A DNA stretch of 64,000 bases from JACDAN01 sp963827705 (GCA_963827705.1 CAWHBN010000002.1:1-64000); one strand, 5' to 3'. Positions 9,364 to 21,497 are shown, numbered from the stretch's first letter. The notes: generated from the letters alone by a model not told the origin. Made by a program: numbers and translations.

Positions 9364-9639
9364 CTCGCGGGCGAAGGAGCCGCCGCCAATCACCCGGTCC
9401 GCCTTCGCCGCCGCCCGTTCACGCAGACCCCGGTCTGACGTAACGAGCCAGTAAGGGCCGTCGAGGTCCGCAGCCTCCCGCGCGATTCGGTCGTCGGCCG
9501 TCTCGGTGCCCTCCCAGATCAAGCGAGCTTCCACGCCCTCGCGCCCGGCCCAGCGCTCGACCAGCTGAGTCAGTTCGTCGCGCGGGATGTTCGGCCAGAG
9601 CGAACGCCGCACGTTCTCGGCGTCGACGAAAACGGTCAG
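9349..9639 (-). CDS. NYN/PIN-like (YacP-type) nuclease-fold protein, probable CTG start
   Basis: 96 residues. It opens with LTVFVDAENVRRS, the conserved metal-binding aspartate strand of NYN domains. DDRIAREAADLDGPYWLVTSDRGLRERA follows, with the second acidic cluster (TSDRGL). Such domains are small RNA nucleases. No ATG, GTG or TTG exists in frame upstream; the frame begins at a CTG whose last two bases are the TG of the rpoD-type stop (CTGA). The start is therefore probably CTG at 9639, translationally coupled to the sigma factor gene. Confidence 0.7.
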   Translation of the reverse strand: MTVFVDAENVRRSLWPNIPRDELTQLVERWAGREGVEARLIWEGTETADDRIAREAADLDGPYWLVTSDRGLRERAAAKADRVIGGGSFARELRSG

Positions 9640-10670
9640 GCGGCTCGAAGAGCCTCGATCTCGCGGTTGATCGCGAGGTGCTCGAGCGCCCTGGCCTCGA
9701 GCTGGCGGACCCGCTCGCGCGTGAGGCCGAGGCGGCGGCCGATCTCCTCCAGCGACTGCGGGCTGCCGTCGCCGTTGAGCCCGTAGCGGAGCTTGACGAC
9801 CTCCTGCTCGCGCTCGGGCAGGGTCTCGACGGCGCGGCGGAGGACGTCCTGCTCGAGGCTGACCTGGATCAGCTCCTCGGCCGGCGCCTCGTCGCCGGCG
9901 AAGAGGTCGCCGTACGACGCGTCGCCCTCGCCGACCGGCCTGTCGAGGCTGGTGACGGCGCGGGCAGCCTCGCGTACCTCGCGCACCTGCTTGAGCGGGA
10001 GCTTGGAGGCCTTCGAGACCTCCTCCTCGGTCGGCGCGCGGCCGAGCTTGGCGACGAGCTCGCGCTCGGCGCGGGCGATCTTGCGCTCGCGGTCGACGAT
10101 GTGGACAGGGATGCGGATCTCGCGCGCCTTGTTCGCGACGCCGCGCTGCACGGCCTGCCGGATCCACCAGGTCGCGTAGGTCGAGAACTTGAAGCCTCGC
10201 CGCCAGTCGAACTTCTCGACGGCGCGGATCAGGCCGATGATCCCCTCCTGGATCAGGTCGAGCAGCGACAGGCCATGGCCCTGGTACTTCTTCGCGATCG
10301 AGACGACGAGCCGGAGGTTCGAGTTGATCATCCGCTCTTTCGCCTCGCGGTCGCCGCGCTCGATCCGCTTCGCGAGCTCGACCTCCTCCTCGGCGGTCAG
10401 GAGCTCGTAGCGGCCGACCTCGTTCAGGAAGAGCTGGAGCGCGTCCGTGGTGGAGTGGGCGAGGTCGCCGTTCACGTAGGTGGACTCGGTCGCCGACCTG
10501 CCGCAGTCGTCCGAGAGCTCGATTCCCCGTTCCTGGATGTCCTGGTACAGCCGCTCCACGTCTTCGTCCTCGAGCCCCGCTTCCTCGATGACGCGTGAGA
10601 CCTCCGAAAGCTCGAGGCATCCCTCGCGCTCGCCGAGCTCCATCAGCGCGCTCACGTGCTCGTCAGCCAT
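9636..10670 (-). CDS. Principal (SigA/RpoD-type) sigma factor
   Basis: 344 residues from ATG 10670. A short region 1.1-like segment (LSEVSRVIEEAGLEDEDVER) is followed by region 1.2 (DALQLFLNEVGRYELLTAEE). Regions 2.1-2.4 follow (NLRLVVSIAKKYQGHGLSLL, DLIQEGIIGLIRAVEKFDWR, FKFSTYATWWIRQAVQR). Region 3 and the region 4.2 helix-turn-helix (RLGLTRERVRQLEARALEHL) come next. All core contacts expected of a group 1 or 2 sigma factor recognising -10/-35 promoters are present. Group 2 (SigB-like) cannot be excluded because region 1.1 is short. It is followed by an overlapping NYN gene and is divergent from DUF1206. Confidence 0.9.
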   Translation of the reverse strand: MADEHVSALMELGEREGCLELSEVSRVIEEAGLEDEDVERLYQDIQERGIELSDDCGRSATESTYVNGDLAHSTTDALQLFLNEVGRYELLTAEEEVELAKRIERGDREAKERMINSNLRLVVSIAKKYQGHGLSLLDLIQEGIIGLIRAVEKFDWRRGFKFSTYATWWIRQAVQRGVANKAREIRIPVHIVDRERKIARAERELVAKLGRAPTEEEVSKASKLPLKQVREVREAARAVTSLDRPVGEGDASYGDLFAGDEAPAEELIQVSLEQDVLRRAVETLPEREQEVVKLRYGLNGDGSPQSLEEIGRRLGLTRERVRQLEARALEHLAINREIEALRAA

Positions 10671-10730
10671 CGTGAAGGTCGTACCACCTGGCACGGTCGA
10701 GAAACGCGCGACGCCGTATTGTCCCCCGCC

Positions 10731-11550
10731 GTGGTCGATGTGAAACAAGAGGCGAAGGACGTTGCGCGCGGCCCGTTCGGTGAGGCGGTGGCGCGCTGGG
10801 GCCTCGTCTCGAAGGGTGCGATCTACGTCCTCGTCGGCGTGATCGCGGCCGACGTGGCGATCGCCGGCGGCGAGCGGCTTCGAGATCGCGGCGGCGCCGT
10901 CTCGGCCGTCGCGGACAACTGGTACGGGAAGGCGCTCGTGTTCCTCCTGGCGGTCGGTCTCGCGGGGTACGCGGCGTGGCGGTTCGCCCAGGGCGTTCTC
11001 GGGCGGCCGCTCGAGGGCGGCAAGAAGGAGAGCTGGCGGAAGCGCGTCGGCTACTTCGCGCGCTCGGGCTGGTATCTGTTTCTGCTGTGGGTCGTCCTCG
11101 CGGCGCTGGCCGGCGCCGACGAGGAGGGCGGCTCACGGGAGGAGGACCGGGCGACGGCCCGGGTCATGGACTGGCCGCTCGGACGGTGGATCGTGGCCGC
11201 CGTCGGGCTCGCGATCCTCGGCGCCGGCGTCTTCAACTTCTGGCGCGGGATCACGCAGAGCTTTAGGAAGAAGCTGAAGCTGCGGAAGATGAGCGAGCTC
11301 GAGGAGAAGGTGTTCACGATCATCGGCATGCGTCGGCCATATCGCCCGCGGGACCGTCTTCGGGCTAATCGGGTTCTTCCTCATGCGGGCGGCGTGGCAG
11401 TACGACCCGAAGGAAACCGTGGGGCTCGACGGCGCGCTGGCGAAGATCCTCCAGCAGGACTACGGCGACACGATGCTCGGGATCGTCTCTTCCGGGCTGA
11501 TCGCCTACGGCGTCTACTGCTTCGTGGAGGCTCGATACCGCGAGGTCTGA
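10731..11550 (+). CDS. DUF1206 family membrane protein (one frameshift)
   Basis: Starts at GTG 10731 (VVDVKQEAKDVARGPFGE). Three DUF1206 repeat units, each two transmembrane helices. The first is VARWGLVSKGAIYVLVGVIA with GKALVFLLAVGLAGYAAWRF. The second is VGYFARSGWYLFLLWVVLAA with WIVAAVGLAILGAGVFNFWRG. The third is HVGHIARGTVFGLIGFFLM with DTMLGIVSSGLIAYGVYCF. A frameshift near 11335 separates the third unit. The repeats and length (~270) fit this actinobacterial/cyanobacterial family of unknown function. The 3' end overlaps the PAP2 gene by 37 bp. Confidence 0.8.
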
Positions 11551-12221
11551 CCCGAGCGGCGCGCCCGCAGGCGCAGCCGGAGGTGCAGGAGGACGACGCA
11601 GAGCGCAACCCAGGCGAGCGCGAGGCTGAACCCGGCGATCACATCGCTGAGGTAGTGCACGCCGAGATAGAGGCGGCTGAACCCGATCAGCAGGACGAGC
11701 GCCGTCGACCCGACGAGTGCCGCGATCTGCTTCCGCCTGCTGGCCGCATGCCGCGCGACGATGTAGCCCAGCGTCCCGTACACCGCGAGCGACATGGACG
11801 AGTGGCCACTCGGGAACGAGTAACTGCTCTCGGTCGCGAGCGGAGCGGGGAAAAAGGGACGCTCGCGGGCGAAGCCGAGCTTCAGGCCCAGCGTGAGGAC
11901 CTGCGTTCCGATGACGGCGAGCAGCAGGAGCTCCAGCTCCGCCCTCCGCCGCATCCGCCAGAGCACGATCCCCGCCGCGATGGTCACGGTCGCAAGCACG
12001 GGGACGTTGCCGAGCCGCGTCACCTTCTCGAAGAAGCTCGTCCAGCCCGGCGTTGCCCGGTCGTGCAGCCAGGCGGCGAAGCGCGTGTCCAGATGGGTGT
12101 CGCCCTCGGAGAGCTCCTCGACCATGACCCCGAAGATCCAGGCGCCAAGGGTGAGCACGAGGAGGCCGCCGAGCAGCTCGAGACCCACCGCGTTGACGAA
12201 TCTGGCGACTCGGGCAGGCAT
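11514..12221 (-). CDS. PAP2-superfamily membrane phosphatase
   Basis: 235 residues with about six membrane helices. It carries the three phosphatase motifs in order: KLGFARERPFF (KX6RP), YSFPSGHSSM (PSGH) and SRLYLGVHYLSDV (SRX5HX3D). These are the catalytic histidine/arginine sites of type-2 phosphatidic acid or undecaprenyl-diphosphate phosphatases. Likely substrate: a membrane lipid phosphate, possibly C55-PP recycling. The start at ATG 12221 is only 25 bp from the divergent thiolase, so the two promoters must overlap the coding ends. Confidence 0.88.
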   Translation of the reverse strand: MPARVARFVNAVGLELLGGLLVLTLGAWIFGVMVEELSEGDTHLDTRFAAWLHDRATPGWTSFFEKVTRLGNVPVLATVTIAAGIVLWRMRRRAELELLLLAVIGTQVLTLGLKLGFARERPFFPAPLATESSYSFPSGHSSMSLAVYGTLGYIVARHAASRRKQIAALVGSTALVLLIGFSRLYLGVHYLSDVIAGFSLALAWVALCVVLLHLRLRLRARRSGQTSRYRASTKQ

Positions 12222-12246
12222 CGGGCCATTGTTACCCTGACCTGCC

Positions 12247-13395
<1,149 letters not shown>

Positions 13396-13403
13396 GCGAA
13401 GTT

Positions 13404-14144
13404 CTAGAGACCCGACAGAAAGTCGAGGGTCAGATGAGAGAGCTCTTCAGGCGCCCGCCAGGGCATCATGTGATCGGCCTCCTCGATGACGGCCGACCGA
13501 GCACCGGGAATTTCGCGGGCGAGCCGGTCGCCGATCTCGTTGATCCCGCGGACGTCCCGACCCGCCGTGACCACCAGGGTGGGGGCGGTTATGCCGCTCA
13601 CCCGGTCGGCGACGGGCTCGTCGGTGGCCGGATCCTCGCTGTTCGACCCGACGGCGTTCTCGAGGAACATCGCCCGTAGCTCCGCGTCGGCGCCCATCGG
13701 CGCCCACGCCTCCATGTCGAGCTCGGCCATGGCGGCCCAGTCGTCGCCGGCCTCGGCCTGCTCCCAGCGACCGATTTGGTCGGGCGTCCAATCGACGTTG
13801 AGCTGCGCACCCGGCAGGGCTGAGCCGAGCAGGATCAGCGCCGAGACGCGTTCGGGCCGCTCGACTGCGGCGGTCAGCGCGATGTTGCCGCCACGCGAGG
13901 CGCCGGCGAGCGCGGCACGCTCGACACCCGCCGCATCGAGGACCGAGATCAGATCGTCCACGACGGAGTAGGGCCCGTTCGGCATCGGCGAGCGCCCGAA
14001 GCCGCGCTGGTCGTAGCGGATCACGCGGTGGCGCTCCGCGAGGAGTGGCACGACCGGCTCCCAGATCCGCGAATCGACGACGCCCTCGTGCAGGAGCACG
14101 AGCGGGGGCCCGTCGCCCGTCTCGTCGTACCAGAGGTCGGTCAC
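13404..14144 (-). CDS. Alpha/beta hydrolase
   Basis: 246 residues from GTG 14144. It has the oxyanion segment LVLLHEGVVDSR, then RVIRYDQRGFGRSPMP, the nucleophile elbow AGASRGGNIA (GxSxG with Ser), the acid region TLVVTAGRDV and the catalytic His in EEADHMMPW. It resembles 3-oxoadipate enol-lactonase/haloperoxidase-type hydrolases; substrate unknown. It is antisense within a fatty-acid gene block, convergent with the thiolase (8 bp apart) and divergent from the dehydrogenase (26 bp). Confidence 0.85.
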   Translation of the reverse strand: MTDLWYDETGDGPPLVLLHEGVVDSRIWEPVVPLLAERHRVIRYDQRGFGRSPMPNGPYSVVDDLISVLDAAGVERAALAGASRGGNIALTAAVERPERVSALILLGSALPGAQLNVDWTPDQIGRWEQAEAGDDWAAMAELDMEAWAPMGADAELRAMFLENAVGSNSEDPATDEPVADRVSGITAPTLVVTAGRDVRGINEIGDRLAREIPGARSAVIEEADHMMPWRAPEELSHLTLDFLSGL

Positions 14145-14170
14145 AGCGGTTGACGTTAGCCTGCCGCGGC

Positions 14171-15007
14171 GTGGAGTTCGACCACGTCCTCGTCGTCGGC
14201 GCCGGCCAGATGGGCGGCGGCATCGCCCAGGTCGCCGCGGCAGCCGGCTGCCGGGTCTCGCTCCACGACGCCGTGCCTGGTGCGACCGACCGGTCGCTCG
14301 AGACGATCCGGAGAAGCGCATCGAAGCTGGCGGAGAAGGGGGGACCGGACGCCGACGAGGTGCTCGCACGGATCGAGCCAGTCGGACGACCTCGTCCCCG
14401 CCGACCTGATGGTCGAGGCCGTTGTCGAAGACCTGGCGGTGAAGGAGGACATCTTCCGCCGGGCGGACTCGACGCTGCCGCCCGAGGCCGTGCTCGCGTC
14501 CAACACGTCGTCGATCCCCATCGGCTCGCTCGCCGCCGCGACGGGCCGGCCGGACAAGCGTGATCGGCATGCACTTCTTCAACCCGGTGCCGGTGCTGAA
14601 GCTCGTCGAGGTGATCCGCGGCGAGGAGACCTCGGACGAGACGGCGCGATCCGTCGTCGCCTTCGCCGAGGAGCTCGGCAAGGTGCCGGCGCAGGCGAAC
14701 GACTTCCCAGGGTTCGTCTCCAACCGGATCCTGATGCCGTTCATCAACGAGGCGGTCTGGGCGCTGCACACGGGCGTCGCGGAGCCGCGAGGCGATCGAC
14801 ACGATCGCCAAGCTCGGCTTCGCGCACCCGATGGGGCCGCTGGCGCTCGCCGACCTGATCGGGCTCGACACGTGCGTCGCGATCATGGAGGTCCTGCACG
14901 AGGGCTTCGGCGACGACAAGTACGCGCCTTGCCCCCTGCTCCGCGAGCACGTCGAGGCGGGCCGGCTGGGCCGGAAGTCCGGCGAGGGCTTCTACCGCTA
15001 CGACTGA
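14171..15007 (+). CDS. 3-hydroxyacyl-CoA dehydrogenase (three frameshifts)
   Basis: Starts at GTG 14171. NAD-binding glycine motif: VLVVGAGQMGGGIAQVAAAA. The family triads follow: SNTSSIPIGSLA, VIGMHFFNPVPVLKLVEVI, NDFPGFVSNRILMPFINEAV, and the C-terminal GFAHPMGPLALADLIGLDTC with GRKSGEGFYRYD. Length with breaks restored is ~280, normal for a monofunctional HbdA/PaaH-type enzyme that oxidises 3-hydroxyacyl-CoA. Frame breaks fall near 14385, 14560 and 14793. Every conserved block survives, so these are probably sequence errors rather than decay. Confidence 0.82.
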
Positions 15008-15518
15008 AGCCGCTGCTCGTCGGCGAGCTCGCGGTACTCGGTGGCCATGAGCTTGTCCTTCGTTCGTCCGGCCGCTTCCTTCATCGCAATGAGGTGGTCG
15101 AGGGACGCGACCCGAACGCGGTGGCCGCCGATCTCAATCGTCTCTGCATCGTCGCGAACCTTCTCGTACGGCGGTGCCCCTGTCGGAAAGGCGAGGAAGT
15201 CAGCCGATCCGAGCCTGGTCGAGAACGTGAAGTTGGCACCCTCCTCGAGCGTCTTGGCATCGAGCGGAAACGGCAGGTCCGGGGGAGCCCCACGGAGAGT
15301 CGCGCCAAGCTCGGTAAGCACTGACGCATGCGCTCGAGATTGTTGCGGTCACGCGCGTACATGACGTCGAGGTCATACGTCGGATACGAAGAACCATGCG
15401 CGCCACCGGCCAGGCCACCGATGAGAACGAAGTCCACGTCGGCTTTTGCCAGCGCCTCGATGATCGGGATCGGATCGAAGTCAGCGGACACGGGCAGGTC
15501 CACACGCGGTTCGCCCAC
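14998..15518 (-). pseudogene. Nucleotidyltransferase (DUF6036/AbiEii-like), frameshifted
   Basis: Residues from 15518 read IIEALAKADVDFVLIGGLAG, then GAHGSSYPTYDLDVMYARD, the G-G-x(~8)-D-x-D metal-binding strand of minimal nucleotidyltransferases. A break near 15315 moves the rest into another frame (TLRGAPPDLPFPLDAKTLEE, HRVRVASLDHLIAMKEAAGR). A total of ~170 residues fits DUF6036/AbiEii-type proteins, often the toxin-like half of two-gene modules. The upstream XRE-like remnant (15519-15776) would be the partner. It overlaps the end of the 3-hydroxyacyl-CoA dehydrogenase by 10 bp. Confidence 0.6.
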
Positions 15519-15776
15519 GCGACCGACGGCGGATCGTCCTCCGGTGAAAGAGCGCGGCTCTGGCGGTGCGAGGTCGTCGTGCCGCTATCCACCGGCTCGG
15601 AGGTCGTGCGCAACTCCTCTGCGAGCGGATCGACGGGTCGCAGGCGGTCTCGACGCCGGTGAGATCCGATCGCGCGGTCCGCGAGATCGCAGCCTGGCTC
15701 GTCGGCACGCGCAGGAGTTGAGCCTGAGTCGCTCCAGGCGCTGACGCTCTTCCTTGAGCACCTGCCCGCTAGTCAA
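15519..15776 (-). pseudogene. XRE-type helix-turn-helix remnant
   Basis: Readable in pieces across frames: SGQVLKEERQRL near 15770, then TSQAAISRTARSDLTGVETA near 15700-15650. This is the recognition-helix pattern of XRE/Cro regulators (TSQAAISR-x(n)-VET). Several single-base breaks prevent one continuous frame. It immediately precedes the nucleotidyltransferase on the same strand, the usual layout of an antitoxin/regulator plus nucleotidyltransferase pair. Function is inferred only from the HTH pattern. Confidence 0.4.
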
Positions 15777-15823
15777 GCGCTGCCAAGCCGATCAGATGTA
15801 CAAACCGCCGATACTCCAGGCCG

Positions 15824-16995
15824 ATGGATTTCGAGCTCACCGAGGAGCAGCGCGAGATCCAGCTCGTGGCCCGCGACTTCGCGGACGCCGAGATCGAGCC
15901 GCACGCGGCCGAATGGGATCGCGAGCACCGCTTCCCGCCGAGCTCTTCGGCGAAGCTCGCCGAGCTCGGGCTGATGGGCGTCTGCGTGCCGGAGGAGTAC
16001 GGCGGCGCCGGCGCCGACTTCCTCTCCTACGTCCTCGTGCTCGAGGAGATCTCGCGCGCGGACGCCGGCGTCGGCGTCACGGTCGCCGTGCACACGAGCG
16101 CCGTGACGCTGCCGATCCTCGCGTTCGGCACCGACGAGCAGCGCGCGCGCTTCGTGCCGCCGCTCGCGCGCGGCGAGGGCATCGGCGCCTTCGCGCTGAC
16201 CGAGCCCGAGGCCGGCTCCGATGCCGGCTCGCTGCGCACGACGGCGGAGGCCGACGGCGACGGCTGGCGATCACCGGCGCGAAGCAGTGGATCACGAACG
16301 GCGCGCACGCCGCGACGTTCGTGCTCTTCGCCCGCACCGAACCCGAGCACGCCGGGCGCGAAGGGCGTCTCGGCGTTCGTGCTCGACGCCGACCACGTCC
16401 GGGTCACCCGCGAGGAGGAGAAGCTCGGCCTCAATCGTCGGTCGACGAACGACCTCGTCTCGAGGGCGCCGAGGTCGGCCGCGACCGGCTGCTGCACGAG
16501 GAGGGCAAGGGCTTCAAGGTCGCGATGGCGACGCTCGACGGCGGGCGCATCGGGATCGCGGCGCAGGCGCTCGGGATCGCGCAGGCCGCCTACGACGTCG
16601 CGCGCGCGTACGCGCAGCGAGCGCAAGACCTTCGGCAAGCCGATCGCCGAGCACCAGGCGATCCAGTGGAAGCTCGCCGACATGGCGACCGAGATCGACG
16701 CGGCCCGCCTGCTCGTCTACCGCGCCGCCTGGCTGAAGGACCAGGGCCGGCCGCACACCGAGGAGGGCGCGATGGCCAAGCTGTTCGCCTCCGAGATGGC
16801 GCGCCGCGCAGACCGCGAGGCGATCCAGATCTTCGGCGGCTACGGCTACACGAAGGAGTTCCCGGTCGAGCGCTACTACCGCGACGCGAAGATCACCGAG
16901 ATCTACGAGGGCACGAGCGAGATCCAGCGGCTCGTCATCGCCAGCTCGGTGCTCGGGCTGAAGAAGCGCGACGCTGGCGCCGGCTTTGCCGTAGC
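15824..16995 (+). CDS. Acyl-CoA dehydrogenase (several frameshifts)
   Basis: Starts at ATG 15824 with MDFELTEEQREIQLVARDFA. FAD/substrate motifs FALTEPEAGSDAGSLRTTA and KQWITNG (read after a one-base correction at ~16268) follow. So do GAKGVSAFVLDADHVRVTRE, FGKPIAEHQAIQWKLADMAT and the C-terminal ADREAIQIFGGYGYTKEFPV with YRDAKITEIYEGTSEIQRLV. The catalytic Glu lies in IYEGTSEIQ, the short/butyryl-CoA dehydrogenase arrangement. About 385 residues after correction. It oxidises acyl-CoA and passes electrons to the EtfAB encoded at 25 kb. At least three frame breaks, and the exact stop is uncertain (16.97-17.0 kb). Confidence 0.82.
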
Positions 16996-17002
16996 AAGAC
17001 AC

Positions 17003-17058
17003 AGCCGGCTCCTGGGGTCCCAGAGGCGGCTGGTGACAGGCCTTCGGGTGCTTGTCAC
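17003..17058 (+). terminator. Two adjacent stem-loops after acyl-CoA dehydrogenase
   Basis: Hairpin 1 (about 17003-17030) nests CTGGG-GT-CCCAG inside GCC/GGC arms. Hairpin 2 pairs GTGACA (17033) with TGTCAC (17053) across a GC-rich loop. They lie between the dehydrogenase and the adenosyltransferase gene. There is no T-run, so they are at best weak terminators or mRNA-stabilising hairpins. Confidence 0.4.
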
Positions 17059-17115
17059 ACTGTCCTTCTTGCCTTGCACGCGGCCCGGCGAGACCTCGGG
17101 CCGGCGCCTAAGTTC

Positions 17116-17668
17116 ATGCGTGCCGCGCGCGCCGACGAGCCCGTCCGCCTGACCCGGATCTACACGCGCGGCGGCGACCGGGGCGAGACCTTCCTCGGCG
17201 ACGGGTCGCGCGTCTCCAAGCTCGACGCCGGATCGCCGCGTTCGGGACGGTCGACGAGTGAACTCGACATCGGCGTTGCCTCGCCGGCGTGCACCCGAAG
17301 CGATCCGTACGGTCCTCGCGCGGGTCCAGAACGAGCTCTTCGACGTCGGCGCCGACCTCTCCGTGCCCTTCGGGATCCCGACCGCCTGCGGGTCGACGCA
17401 GGCGCAGATCGACGCGCTCGAGGCCGACTGCGACCGGTTCAACGCCGACCTGCCCGAGCTGAAGAGCTTCGTGCTCCCCGGCGGCAGCAGCGGCCGCACG
17501 GCTCCACGTCGCCCGGGCGGTCTGCCGGCGCGCGAGCGGGACGTGCTCGCGGCGAGCGGGTGGAGCTCAACCCGCTCGTCCCGGTCTACCTCAACCGCCT
17601 CTCCGACCTCCTGTTCATCCTCGCCCGCGCCGTCAACTCCCGGCCGCGAAGCCGCTCTGGAAGCCTGG
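17116..17668 (+). CDS. PduO-type cob(I)alamin adenosyltransferase (several frameshifts)
   Basis: Starts at ATG 17116. The ATP-binding N-terminus RLTRIYTRGGDRGETFLGDG SRVSK is diagnostic for the PduO family. VQNELFDVGADLSVPFG, FVLPGGS and ELNPLVPVYLNRLSDLLFIL complete the five-helix bundle. About 185 residues expected. It adenosylates cobalamin, making the AdoCbl cofactor required by the methylmalonyl-CoA mutase encoded two genes downstream. At least four frame breaks, but every family motif is present. Confidence 0.78.
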
Positions 17669-18394
17669 CAGCTCCTCCTGCGTTCGCCGTCTCGTTCGTC
17701 GCGGGCTACCTCGGCTCGGCGGTCGGGCTCGTGCTCGGGACGCTTCGGCTGCCGCGATCCTGCTCCTCTCCGGCGACGCGACCGCCGGCGCGGGGACGAA
17801 CATCGCGATCGCGCCGCCTCCGCCGCGGCCGGCGGCTATCGCCACGCGCGCGAGGGGCGAGTCGACCGGCGGGTCGTGGCGTGGATGACGCCTCCGTCGA
17901 TCGTCGGCGCCGTCGTCGGCGCGCTTCTCACGGACGAGTGCCGACGAACTCCTGCTCGCGCGATCGCCGCGATCCTCGCGTGGAACGGGCTCGACCTGCT
18001 CGTCCGCCCGTTCGCCACGAAGTCGCCGGAGCCCCAGATCACGCCGGCGGTCGTCTTCGGGTTCCTGATCGGAATCCTCGGCGGCGCCGTCGGGGTGATC
18101 CTCGGCACCCTGCGCATGCCGGCGCTCTTGCGCGGCGTCGGCCTGACCGCGAAGCGAGCGGTCGGGACGAACCTGGTGTCGGCTTCGCCCTCGGCGCCGT
18201 CGCCTTCGTGCCGCACGCGTTCCTCGGACGTCGACTGGCCGATCCTCGCGGCAGGCATCGCCGGCGCGCTTCCCGGCGGCTGGTTCGGCGCCCGTCTGAC
18301 CGGCCGGATCGGTGAGGCGACGCTCCGCCGGGCGATCGGCATCGCCTTGCTGGTGATCTCGCTCGCGTTCCTGGCCGAAGTCGTGTTCGGCTAG
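17657..18394 (+). CDS. TauE/SafE-family membrane permease (frameshifted)
   Basis: About 245 residues with ~8 hydrophobic helices: SFVAGYLGSAVGLVLGTLRL, WMTPPSIVGAVVGALLTDE, VVFGFLIGILGGAVGVILGT, ILAAGIAGALPGGWFGARLT, IGIALLVISLAFLAEVVFG. The duplicated G-x-G-x(n)-P pattern fits COG0730 anion/sulfite exporter-like permeases. The N-terminus reads EAWQLLL then FAVSFVAG after a break near 17680. The only candidate start is a CTG at 17657, overlapping the adenosyltransferase end. Further breaks near 17755 and 18182. The substrate is unknown. Confidence 0.65.
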   Translation: MEAWQLLLRSPSRSSRATSARRSGSCSGRFGCRDPAPLRRRDRRRGDEHRDRAASAAAGGYRHAREGRVDRRVVAWMTPPSIVGAVVGALLTDECRRTPARAIAAILAWNGLDLLVRPFATKSPEPQITPAVVFGFLIGILGGAVGVILGTLRMPALLRGVGLTAKRAVGTNLVSASPSAPSPSCRTRSSDVDWPILAAGIAGALPGGWFGARLTGRIGEATLRRAIGIALLVISLAFLAEVVFG

Positions 18395-18415
18395 CTCTTC
18401 GTACACTTGTTGTTT

Positions 18416-20082
<1,667 letters not shown>

Positions 20083-20143
20083 ACCGGGCACCCCTTAACA
20101 AACCACAACGGCGCTAACGGACGTCCGAAATCGCGTCTAACCT

Positions 20144-20706
20144 GTGACGAGACGTGGAAGGCGGCCTTTTCGCTCGAGATCGTTCAACCGTGCCCTGCCC
20201 TGGCTGGCAGGGGCCGTGTTGCTGCTCGGCGTGCTCGCCTTCTGGCAGACGCAGATTCGGACCGACGATCCAAAGGAGACCTTCAGCAACGAGCCGGCGA
20301 CGAACGTCGCCGCGGACAAGACCGTGCCGCTGCCGCCGGAAGCCCGCCATCGCCGTCCAGTTCATCAAGACCGCAGTGGTCAGGAAGAACCTCCGCGAGG
20401 CCTGGGCGATCTCCGGCCCGAGCATCAAGCAGAACATGACGCTCAAGCAGTGGATGACGGGCGAGATCCCGGTCGTCCCGTATCCGAACGCAGCCGTCAA
20501 CGAGTCGCCGGTGAAGGTCGACTGGTCGTCTCCGAACGACGTCTCGCTTCCAGTCGTCATGCAGCCGGGGAAGGGCTCGAAGGAGAAGCCGCAGGTCTTC
20601 TTCATCGGGCTGAAGAATTCGGCTCGGGCGCACCGCGAAGTGGCTCGTCGACTACTGGGCGCCGTACGCTCCGCCGCCCATCCCGAGCGCTCCGCAGCCG
20701 GGGTAA
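20144..20706 (+). CDS. Membrane-anchored protein, first of a tandem paralogous pair (frameshifted)
   Basis: GTG 20144 to TAA 20704. A basic start (VTRRGRRPFRSRSFNRALP) precedes one transmembrane segment (WLAGAVLLLGVLAFW). The extracytoplasmic part contains FIKTAVVRKNLREAWAISGP, MTLKQWMTGEIPVVPYP, LPVVMQPGKGSKEKPQVFFI and a final KWLVDYWAP. No named domain recognised. The next gene has the same layout (SGP/TGP, then IPVVPYP/IPVVPFP, then W-LV-WAP), so the two arose by duplication. Two frame breaks (~20340 and ~20635). Probably an envelope protein. Confidence 0.55.
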
Positions 20707-20761
20707 GCACCCGACCGCCTCCGATGCCCCGGGCGTGAAGAGCATTCTCTTCTCGGCTCGG

Positions 20762-21497
20762 ATGCGCAGGCGGCTGGCGTGGATCGGCGGCACCGCCGCG
20801 ATCGTCGCCCTCGTCATCGCGGTGGGCGTCATGTGGCCCAACACGGGGACCGAGACGCCGGAGGAGTTCTCCGTGGCAGGGGTACGTCTACCACGAGCCG
20901 AAGCGGGTCGAGCTCACGCAGGTCGACCGCGCGAAGGCGCTGGCCACGGCGGCCAACTTCGTCACCTACGCCGTTGCCCGGCGCAAGGTCGAGCGCGCCT
21001 ACGACCTGACCGGGCCGGAGCTGAAGGGCGGGCTCTCGAGGGCCGAGTGGAAGTCGCAGGACATCCCGGTCGTGCCCTTCCCGGTCGAGGAGGCCCGGTG
21101 GAAGATCGAGTACTCCTACAGCGACGCGCTCGGCCTCCAGGTCCTGCTCTTCCCGACCGCAGCGTCGAAGCTGCGCCCGTCGATGTTCGCGATGGAGCTG
21201 ACCCCTCCGGGACAGGGCGAAACCGCTGGCTCGTCTCGTCCTGGGCGCCGGTTGGCATGACCGGTGCAGGCGCGGGCGGCGCAGCGCCTGCCGCGCAGCC
21301 CGGTGGCGCCGGTGGAGTTCCGAACCTCGGCGACAGCTCGCTGCAGCAGGGTGAGGCGCGACTCGACGCGAAGTGGCTCCTCGCGCCGCTGGGCCTTCTG
21401 CTGCTCGTGCCGCTGATCGTCAGTGCGTACTACGTGCGGGGCTGGCGCCGCGGCCGCCGGGCCGAGGCGCTGTACGGCTCGCGCCAGGGTCCTCTAG
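20762..21497 (+). CDS. Membrane-anchored protein, second tandem paralogue, two transmembrane segments (frameshifted)
   Basis: Starts at ATG 20762 (a GTG at 20735 is an alternative). TM1 is LAWIGGTAAIVALVIAVGVM. The external domain reads AKALATAANFVTYAVARRKV, RAYDLTGPELKGGLSRAEWK, SQDIPVVPFP and RNRWLVSSWAPVGMTG. A Gly/Ala/Pro-rich linker, TM2 (KWLLAPLGLLLLVPLIVSAYY) and a basic tail follow. The IPVVPFP and WLV..WAP motifs match the preceding gene. Breaks near 20880 and 21215. In the sequence as given the frame runs on into the antisense MBL gene; a one-base correction would stop it at the TAG 21495-21497. Confidence 0.55.
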
